From assembly GCA_948146395.1 (NCBI GenBank), contig OX411545.1:17056526-17120525 (forward strand): 64,000 nt of DNA. Reading direction: 5' to 3'. The notes under the pieces are model-generated. The model was not told the origin of the DNA. It worked only from the letters and a program-made list of their open reading frames with translations, and did not search any database. This document shows positions 38,001-48,400 of this stretch, in pieces. Position 1 is the first letter of the stretch. Every line of letters starts with the position of its first letter. The position numbers and the translations under genes are program-made. The stretch comes from Fragum whitleyi (taxonomy: Eukaryota; Mollusca; Bivalvia; Cardiida; Cardiidae).

Positions 38001-41000
38001 AACAAAGCAATGATTATGATACCGTAAAAGAACTCATTCTCAAAGGTTATGAGCTGGTACCAGAAGCATACAGACAACAATTTAGAAGTTGTAGAAAAGA
38101 ATCTGGCCAGACTCACGTTGAATTTGCAAGAAACGAAGAAAAATTATTTGACAGGTGGTGCTATTCTAAGAAAATAGACCAAAATTATGATAATCTTAGA
38201 CAACTCATATTAATTGAACAATTCAAAAATTGCATTCAATCTGACATTAAGTCACATTTAGATGAAAAAAATGTTGAAACTATACATGAAGCAGCTCGCT
38301 TAGCTGATGATTACTACCTTACACACAAAAATTCTTTCGTTAATAAAGCAAAACCTGCTTCCTCACATCCCCAAAATAAATCTATGTCTGGTGATTCATC
38401 TAGCATGTCTAGTCAATCAAATTCACCTAAACCAAAGTCTACTGGTGAAACCAATGTTCAAAACCCCTTATCTCGAGTACATTGTACTTTTTGTAAAAAA
38501 CCAGGTCACCTTATTTCGGAATGTTTTAGATTAAAAAGGAAGAAGGAACTGAGTGCAGCCAAACCTACAGGGCTCACTAGCCTTCAGCCTAAATCACAGC
38601 CTTCTTTTGAGTTAAATTCAATTGTTAAGGCAGAACCAAATTCTGATTCCTGTATGGAGATTTTTGAACCGTTCATGTTGGATGGTTTTGTATCACTTTC
38701 AGGTGATATGTGCCCACCTACCCCTATTAAAATTTTAAGAGACACAGGAGCTTCTCAATCTCTTATTTTAGCAGATGTTCTGCCTTTTTCTGAGAAGACT
38801 TCGTCTGGTACTAGTGTCCTTATTCAGGGTGTAGAGTGTGGTGTTATTAATGTTCCTCTTCATAAGGTTAATTTGTCCTCAGATTTGGTTACTGGTTCTG
38901 TGGTTGTTGGTGTTAAACATTCTTTACCATTTAAAGGTGTACATTTATTGCTAGGCAATGACTTAGCTGGAGATAAGGTTGTTGTTAATCCTCTTGTAAC
39001 TGACACACCTAATGTAGGTCAAACAGATGATCCTATTTTGCAGGAAATACCTGATTTGTACCCTTCATGTGCAGTAACTCGGGGAATGGCTAAAAAAGCT
39101 TCCTTGAAAAATTCAAATGATATTGACTTAACTGATACTTTTGTTGGTCAATATTTCAATGACGAGATTAAAAAGTCTTTTAATCTTAGTCTGCCTGATA
39201 CTCAGACAGACTCGTCAAAACTTTGTCAGTCATCTCCAAGGTCAAATGACCAAGGTCATGAAATGCATTCAAAGTCACAGTTAATCCAGGAACAGCAAAA
39301 TGATCCTGAGATTTCAAAGTTAATTGATAGGGCATTACCTGAAAAAGAAATGTCTCAGAATCCTGTTTGTTACTATAAAAAGAATGGTATTCTGATGAGA
39401 AAATGGCGACCATTTGATGTCCCAGCTGATGATGATTGGGCTGTTTATCACCAAATTGTTGTTCCAAAGTCATATCACCGTGAAATACTTAGTATAGCCC
39501 ATGAAAGTCCAATGTCTGGTCATTTAGGTGTAAACAAGACTTATCACAAGATTATGACTCACTTCTTTTGGCCTGGACTAAAATCGGACGTTTCCGAATA
39601 TTGTAAAAGCTGCCACACTTGTCAAATGGTAGGGAAACCTAACCAAGTTATTCCAAAAGCAAGGTTACAACCCATTCCAGCTTTTGAAGAACCTTTCAGT
39701 CGAATAATAATAGACTGCGTTGGTCCTTTACCGAAAACTAAGTCAGGTTCTGAATATTTGTTGACAATTATGTGTGCTTCTACTCGCTTCCCAGAAGCAA
39801 TTCCTTTAAGAAACATTAAGGCAAAGTCAATTATTAAGGCTCTTGTCAAATTCTTTACTTTTGTTGGCCTTCCTAAATCAGTTCAGTCTGATCAAGGATC
39901 AAACTTCATGTCAGGCATATTCCAACAGGTTATGCATGAATTAGGTATCAAGCAATATCGGTCATCTGCTTATCACCCTGAAAGTCCAGGTGCTTTAGAA
40001 AGATTTCATCAGACCCTAAAGAATATGATAAGGTCATATTGTTTTGATACTGAGAAAAATTGGGATGAAGGTATTCATTTGCTATTATTTGCAGTCAGAG
40101 AATCTGTTCAAGAATCTCTTGGCTTTAGCCCCTTTGAGTTAGTTTTTGGTCATTCTGTTCGTGGGCCATTAACACTCTTAAAAGAGAAATTTCTTGCTGA
40201 TGATGAAACACCCTTGAACTTGTTACAGTATGTTTCTGACTTCAGAAATAAACTGTCTAGGGCATGTGAGGTTGCAAGGTCAAATCTTAAATCATCTCAG
40301 AGCAAAATGAAGGCAAGATATGACAAGCATAGTGTTGATCGGAAATTTGAACCAGGTGATAAAGTCCTTGCTCTTTTGCCAATACCTGGCCGACCCTTAC
40401 AGGCAAGATATTATGGCCCGTATACTATTGATAAGAAAACAAGTGATTTGAATTATATCATCAATACTCCCGGAAGGCGTAAAAATAAACAAATGTGTCA
40501 TGTAAACATGTTAAAAAAGTATTTTGACAGAGATAGATCTATTTCAAAACCAGTTACAGTTGTAAACACTGTCCCACAACAATCAAATATGATTGAATCA
40601 GAAGTTAATTCAGACTTTAGTGAAAAATCTGTTCCTGGTCCACCTAAACTTGAGAACTCTGAAATACTAAAGAATCTTGAAGACAAACTTTCACATTTGG
40701 AGCCATCTCAACGAGAAGAGCTAAAACAGTTGATTAATGAATATAAACACTTGTTTCCTGACATCCCCACAAGAACTGATAAAATATATCATGATGTCAT
40801 TGTGGAAGATTCTCAACCAATAAAACAACATCCTTATAGAATGAATCCAGTGAAACAAAAAGCCCTTCAAGATGAAGTGAATTACTTATTGGAGAATGAC
40901 TTTATTGAACCCAGCCAAAGTAATTACAGTTCACCATGTATATTAGTTCCAAAGGCAAATGGAACATACAGAATGTGTACTGACTATCGAAAAGTGAACT

Positions 41001-44000
41001 CTGTGACAAAAACTGACTCTTTTCCAATACCAAGAATTGATGACTGTATTGACAAAGTCGGTAATTCTAAATATGTCACCAAATTTGACCTTCTCAAAGG
41101 ATTCTGGCAAGTTCCGCTCACTGATAGGGCTAAAGAAGTATCAGCATTTGCTACTCCAACTGGTCTGTACCAGTACAAAGTTATGCCGTTTGGGATGAAA
41201 AATTCTCCTGCGACGTTTCAGCGGCTTGTAAATATGGTTATAGCTGGCTTAGATGGCTGTGACGCATACATTGATGATGTCATCATCTATACAGATACAT
41301 GGAGTGACCACCTTCAAAGAATCAAACAATTCTTCGACCGTCTAAGTGATGCAAAATTGACTGTTAATCTTGGAAAAACAGAATTTTGTCATGCTACTGT
41401 TACTTTCTTAGGACATCTTGTGGGACAGGGTCAAGTTAAACCTTTAGAATCTAAGGTCAATGCTATCTCTGAGTTTCCAGTGCCTGCTACTAAAAAGCAA
41501 CTGATGCGATTTCTTGGTATGGCTGGCTACTATAGAAAGTTTTGTAAGAATTTTTCTATAATAGCTGAACCTTTAACAAATTTATTAAAGAAAAATGTTA
41601 AGTTCAAATGGAATGATAACTGTCAAGTTGCCTTTGATCGCTTGAAAGCCATACTAAAGAGCACACCAGTTCTTTTAGCACCTGATATTGACAAATGTTT
41701 CAAATTAGCTGTTGATGCAAGTGATGTGGGTATTGTTGCTGTTCTCTTGCAAGAAGACAATGATGGTATTGATCATCCCGTTTGTTATTTTTCTAAAAAA
41801 TTAAACAAACATCAGAAAAACTACTCCACTATTGAAAAAGAATGTCTTGCTCTGATTTTGGCAATCCAACATTTTGAAGTTTATTTAACATCTGCAACTT
41901 CTCCTATAGTTGTTTTCAGTGACCACAATCCCTTAAGTTTTCTTCACAAACTTAAGAGTAAGAACCAAAGATTATTGAGGTGGAGTTTGTCACTTCAAGA
42001 ATTTGATCTTGATTTAAGACACATTAAAGGAAAAGACAATATTATACCAGATGCTCTGTCAAGAGTCTAAAATTTTGAATTGTCTTATCTTTAATATAAA
42101 ATTGAATTTAACAGTACCATTTCACTATATTTTTTGTTTATATGTATGTATATATGTTTGTATATATATCTCTTTTTCAATTCTTTTGATGAAAATTGTT
42201 TGTATTTTCATGCTAGATGTGCTGAAATGTTTCAACAAATCATGATATTATCAATTATGTAAAGTATATTATCATTGTATATGCTAAAGATAATACAAAA
42301 AGAAAGATTTATTTCATAAACCTTTCTTTTTTCTTTCAAGGGGGAAAGTGTTATGTATAAGCTATAAATAAACCTAATGGTATTTACCGTGTCTATTTTT
42401 AGACTGGGAATTTTCTTATCTCTTGATTCTGTTAGGTAAATGTATGTAGAATTATGTAGATCTTTCTAGAAAGGCCTTTTGGAAGTTGATTCAGACTCTA
42501 GAGTATTCTTATGTTCTATACTATTCCAGATTGTTCTATAGTATTATATAAAGGGGTTCCTACAGCATTCTTGGTTCACTTGATTTAGACTTATGGTTTC
42601 ATTTAGTAGTACTGTGTTAAACTAAAAGGGGATTTCTTGTTATCTTAAAAGTGTGTTTGAAAGCGTGTTTAATTTTAAATTCAGATATTATTGGACTTAT
42701 TATTTGTGGACCAGGAACTTAATTAAATTGGATCTAAAATTAAAACTTTAGGATTAAACATTCAAGGTATTGTAAATTGTTTTTGTATTAATTTCATATT
42801 GTCAATAATTCTGGTATTATTGTCAATAAATATTGTTAATTGTAAAGTTTGTTGCTGGCTTCTTTGTTCGTGTTACATTGGCACGTAACAATACATAACT
42901 ACCTAATTCTTCAATAACCTTTTTGGCGCCTACAATTTTAATTATGTTATTGAAATCTCGATTTTTCTTTATCCAAATTTATTTTGAATGACATTGTTGA
43001 TTCTATATTTTTCAATGGGTTTGAGCGTTTTTGAATGGTTTGAGTGAGTGTTTGAAAAGAATGAATGGAGCACTGAGTGAGCGATTTGGAATGGTTTTGA
43101 TCAGAATTTTTGTCAATTTCACGATGTAACTAACTGTATTGATAGATTGTAGCATAATAGTTTTTGCCCTGTCAGTTTGTCCCCAAAAAGCTTTACTTTG
43201 GCCAAAACAAGGATAATTCTGGCTCAGTTTAGCATGTGCAAAAATATCTCATTTAGCTGAATTTAATGAGAAATTAAGAATTTTTGGTGGGAAATTTTAA
43301 CAAATCAATAGCTCAGCAAGACAGTTGTAACAGTAGGCAGTTACAACTGTTTTGTGCTGAGTCAACAAAAATCTTCACTAAGATAAAATTTGCTTTGAGA
43401 TTTTTCTCTCACTAAGCTAGCTTTAATGAGATTTCTTGCAGAAAAATGAGATAATATTTCAATATTTCACCCAAAAGTTATCCTTGCCATAACTTTGATT
43501 GGTTAGTGGTAGAGTCTACATTTTTCTTGCTTTCGATGCGACTTTTCTGTTTGAACAGAAGGTCATCTGTCAAAGTCAAGGTCATTTTTCAAGGCCAAAT
43601 ACATGTATGTTGAAAACTAAAACTTCACCTTGAATTTCATTCTGCCATTTATTTCAATATTGTACCAAACTACTGTTGGTAGTGGTTTAGGCATTGGTGT
43701 TTGACAAACATATGAGCCTGTGTGTGACATTTCCAACAATTTGAAATGTTGGTGAGGTTCAAACATTGACAGGCATATACAGCCACCAACTCTAAAAATA
43801 AAGTTACCTTATGGTCTACAGATACTTTGAGACCTTATGAAACTATAAAGCACATTGTGAAGACTTTTTCAGACTGTGCGGGTGCACAGGCTGGCCAGAG
43901 TCTTTGCTTTGCACAATTTGAAATTGTTGGCAATGTCACACAAAGGCTCATATATTATTAGTTGACAGTTTTCTTATCTTTTTACTGTATTAATTCTTTC

Positions 44001-45459
44001 CTTGTTTTTACATGCCTCGATAGCTTGGGGGCATTTTACCACTGTCTGTCTTTCCCTATGTTTGTCTGGCACTCTGCAAAAACTTATCCTGGGAACTATA
44101 TTTTTTCCCACAACTTCAACACTTTTCAGAAACAATGCTCTTGTTCCTCTCATTCATCAGAATTTTTGAAGGTCATGGTCAAATGATGACAAGGTCAAGG
44201 TCATTTATCTAGGTCAAACTTTAGAAAATATGCCCTTTTTTTTTGGGGGGGGGGGGGTATTTATGTTTTACAAACACATCTTGTTTTGGCTGGCAGCATT
44301 ATCCTGTAAATTGCCTTTTGTAGCATACAAAACCACCTGCATTATTCGCTCCACTGGCCACAGGCCACTGGTGCTTTTGTCATGGTGCTATATCCATTGT
44401 GAGTTTGTCTATGCCTGGAGTCTTAAACTTTTTCTTTAAAAATCTTTGTCTCAGAAACCACTTGGTGAATTACAACTGAAATTCACATGAATGATCCTTA
44501 TGTGACCCTCTTTCAAAGTTGTTCAAGAAATTTTGAACCAATGAAAAAAATATGACTTTAATGGGTGTGGCTTTTTTCCATTCTTGGTAAAAAGTGTTTT
44601 TTCTCAGAGTAGACTAGATGGATAACAACCAAATTTCACATGAATGTCCTTAAAAGCTTGGGTGACCCTTTATCAAATTATTGTGATTGGATGGAAAATA
44701 TCTCTTTTTATGGCTGGGGGTCATTTCTCTTTATATTTATTGTTGAAAGTTAGAAAATAATGTTCTCAGAACCCAAATGATGGCTATCAACAATTTTTTT
44801 CTTGAATGATCCTTATGTGACCCTTTATCAGGCTACAAAAAATTACAGTAATTGGGTGGAAAGTAGGTCTTTCATGGGCTGGGGTCATTTCTCTATATGT
44901 TATACAGTTAAAACTTTGAAAATTAATTTCTCAAAACCTAACCAATGGGCAGAGGTCATTTCTTTATATTGATGGCTAAGCGCCAAACTGTTGTTACTGC
45001 CCATATGTTTATAGGCAGTTACAACTGTTTTGCACTGCGCCATTGATATGTTATATACTAGAAAGTTTGAAAATCATTTTCCCAGGATGTTACGTGTGGA
45101 TATCTACCAAATTTACTTGAGTGATTCCTTGGGTGATCCTACAAAAATATTTCAATAAGAAGGAAAACATAACTTTTATAAAAAATATAATTAAATTTTA
45201 ATTACCAGAAGGTGCAATTGTTTAGTTTCAATTCATTTCTCTTAAAAGTTCCAAGTATGAATTTTGAATTACGCTCAAAAGTTTTCAGAAGAGCATTATC
45301 ACTCTATTATGATCATTATCAGAAGATTCAGGTCAGTGTAGCAAATGGAGCGTTCAAGGTCCTCTAATCTCTGTTATAATAACTATTTATTTGAAATGTG
45401 GTATACACAAAGTGGGGGTGGGAAATAAGGTGTGTGTGTGTGGGGGGGGGGGGATAGGG

Positions 45460-45490
<31 letters not shown>

Positions 45491-48400
45491 GGGAGTGGAG
45501 CTATGTTCAGTATTTTACTCAATGGATTGATTACAAAATTTCAAGACCCATTGAAAATAAACTTTGTGTTTATAAAATACCAAATTTGAGTATGTCAATT
45601 GAAATAGATAAAGTATTGTTTCCATTTGTTTAAAGACTGCTGACTTAACCCTTATTATGCTAAATTAAAGCCTTTGCAAAATTACTTTAAAATCAAAGTG
45701 CTGAGGATGCTGAAGGCTCTAAATGTGAGTCTATGATTCTTTGTGAAAAATTGAATTTATTCACAAATTTTATCAAACCAAACAAACAGGAGGTGTAGGA
45801 TATTATCATACTTTATATTTTGTGCAGGCTGATCTTAGTCTATACTGCCTTGGCAGACTTGGATTGTTTTGCTCTCAGCATGACTAGAATTAACATATTA
45901 ACATACTTCTCAGGGTTTGACACTAAGGGGAGTCCGGGGTCAGAGACTTTTTCTTTTCTAGTAAGTACTCCTTCCATTTGCAAGTAATGTGTCATATGAG
46001 AATATTTTGAAAAACAAATGCACAGACCAGTTTCCTTTTCAACCCTTGCCAGTACTATAGATCTTTTCACTAAAAAAGATGTTGTAGGAAACTATTTTGC
46101 ATCCCAAAGTATTTTGAAAAAAATCCTCTTCAGAAGAACATTGTGGAAAAAAAGAAATTGCTTATAACAAGCAATTTCTTTTTTTCCACAATGTTCTCCC
46201 ATTATGAAAATTCAGCCTCCTTACTTAGAGCTTGGACTCCTTGATTTCATTTGTAAGGAGTCCTATGGACTCCTTTTTCTCAGGAGTTAGTGTCAATCCC
46301 TGCTTCTTACTAAACAACCTTTTTATGCCCCCGTATCGAGAGATCGGGGGCATATTGTTTTACTTGTGTCCGTCTGTCTGTCTGTCTGTCCGTCTGTCCG
46401 TCCATCCATCCGTCTGTCCGAAAACTTAACCCGAAAACTTAACCTTGCCAATATCTTTAAGCCTATTCAAGATACAAAGCTAATATTTGGCATGATGATA
46501 GATCTCAATGATCCGCATCCGCTGGTACCAAAGTCAAGGTCATGTGACAAGGTCAAGGTCATCTGTCAAGGTCAAACTTTGAAAAAAAAATGCAGTTCCG
46601 GGGGCATTCGTGTTTCACAAACACATCTTGTTTTTGATATCATCTATTTAGAGGTCCCAAGAAACCCTAGTATAGTAGACAACAAGGCTTTACAAGAAAT
46701 CACAAGAAATGAAGTGGAGAGACAGAAGGAGGCCATACGCGCAAAAACGGCGCCAAGTGCGCGGGAAAGGCGGAGAAATTGGAATGTGGAGTCTGTGGAA
46801 ATTAAAACGACCAGAGGAGAGAGGAAAGTTAAAGCACCTGGTGCGTAGTAATGTTGAACTGTTTACTCACCTGTCCTGATTGAAGGAACAGCTCTTACAC
46901 AAACTTAACTTTATTTGCATGAAATATAGAACAACTTAGATTGACAAAAAAACATTTTGCACAGCATTTCAAGGGTATTAGTGAAAATTTAAAAATAGGT
47001 ACTTACAACAAAATTGCTCCCCCCCCCCCCCATTTTGTGATTAGATCCATAAAGCAAAAAGTAAATGGTTCTTTTCTAACATTAACCTTGTCTTTCTGAA
47101 TAAAATTGTCATGAAATTGTATTTAATTCAGTTTCCTGAAAGCACTTGGTGCTCGAATTGTGAGTCTGAGAATTTAATTTGAAAATATGATGTATAAGCA
47201 TTCCTGGTATAAAAAGGAAAATTGGATGTTAGTTTAAGACATAATTTTAATTCAGTAGGATAAAGGTTTAGAATTAATTCTATAAACTTGTCAGTCATGT
47301 GAAGCAAATGTATGACAAACAGATGAAGAGTTTTCAAATTGATGACTCAGCATGAAACAGTTGTATATATGTATATGTATTCATACAAAGTAGATGGGAG
47401 AGGGGGTATATTGGTTTCACCTGGTCTGTCGGTCTATCTGTCCATCCATCAGGTCTGTAGACCCTTTTGTTTCCGGACTCTTTCCTAAGAAGAAAGTTAT
47501 GTAGAACAACGAATCTAATACACCTTTGTTGTAGGCAGTTTATAAATTTTAAGCTATACCATCCCCTTTTATCTCAGAAATTCTGACAGGACGATATGTG
47601 GATGATTTTGAAGATGATGAAAACAGTGATGATGTAAGAAGTAGTGCTAGTGAAAACAGTGATAATGAGTCTCCTCCTAGACAGAGAAAAACTCCTGTGG
47701 TAAGTTTATTATTATCACTCTGTTGGTAAGATTATGTAAGAAGTAGTGCTAGTGAAAACATTGATAATGAGTCTCCTCCTAGACAGATAAAAACCCATGT
47801 GGAAAGGTTATTTTTATGCCCCCGTATTGAAAGATCGGGGGCATATTGTTTTGCCATTGTCCGTCTGTCCTTCCGTCTATCTGTCTGCAAACGTTAACCA
47901 AAAAACTTAACATTGCCAATATCTTCAAGCCTATTCAAGTTACAAGGCTCATATTTGGGATGCTGATAGATCTCAATGATCAGCATCTTCTGATACCAAA
48001 GTCAAGTGTAAGATCAGTTTATATTCATTGAGTGAACAACAAAAGCTATATTTTCATGACAAGTGAAAAACAAATGAAATATTAATCGATCTTACTCAAA
48101 AAACAAACGATTATTCTGTTTCTGTATTGAAAAAATGAGACAAAATGTGAAATTTCTAGGACATATTTTCAGAAAGCGCGTCATTTTGCACGTGATCACT
48201 ATGCAATGATCATTGTGACGTCACTTATTTCGCCCCGCATAGATGACGTCTGATAGGGTGAAATACACAAAAGCAGGATATAAGTTTTTGATAATTTCAC
48301 TGCTTTGCAGTGAGATTATCAAGTGATAATCTACCATTATTTCTCGATAAACCACCAAAAAGCATTAAAGAAATATGTATCATGGTTATGGCATTGGTCT

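Larger units (their letters stand above)
36484..42890 (+). mobile_element. Gmr1-like Ty3/gypsy-class LTR retrotransposon, 6,407 bp, in KATNIP intron 4
   Basis: Complete structure: 5' LTR, tRNA-Pro primer site, gag, pol, polypurine tract and 3' LTR, flanked by the 4-bp target duplication ATAC (36480-36483 and 42891-42894). Pol is ordered protease, integrase, reverse transcriptase, RNase H. Ty3/gypsy elements normally have integrase last. Integrase-before-RT with gypsy-type RT and a GPY integrase tail defines the Gmr1-like group (named after a cod element). There is no envelope frame. It sits in the same direction as the host gene. Confidence 0.9.

Noticed and set aside
42071..42337. Envelope gene after pol
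   Set aside because: Only about 270 AT-rich bases lie between the pol stop and the polypurine tract, with no signal peptide or transmembrane frame of useful length.
36484..42890. Assigning the LTR element to Ty1/copia because integrase precedes RT, or to the bivalve Steamer element
   Set aside because: The RT and RNase H motifs (YIDD, VDAS, PDALSR end), the GPY integrase tail and the tRNA-Pro site are gypsy/retrovirus-like, not copia-like. Steamer has the usual order with integrase last.
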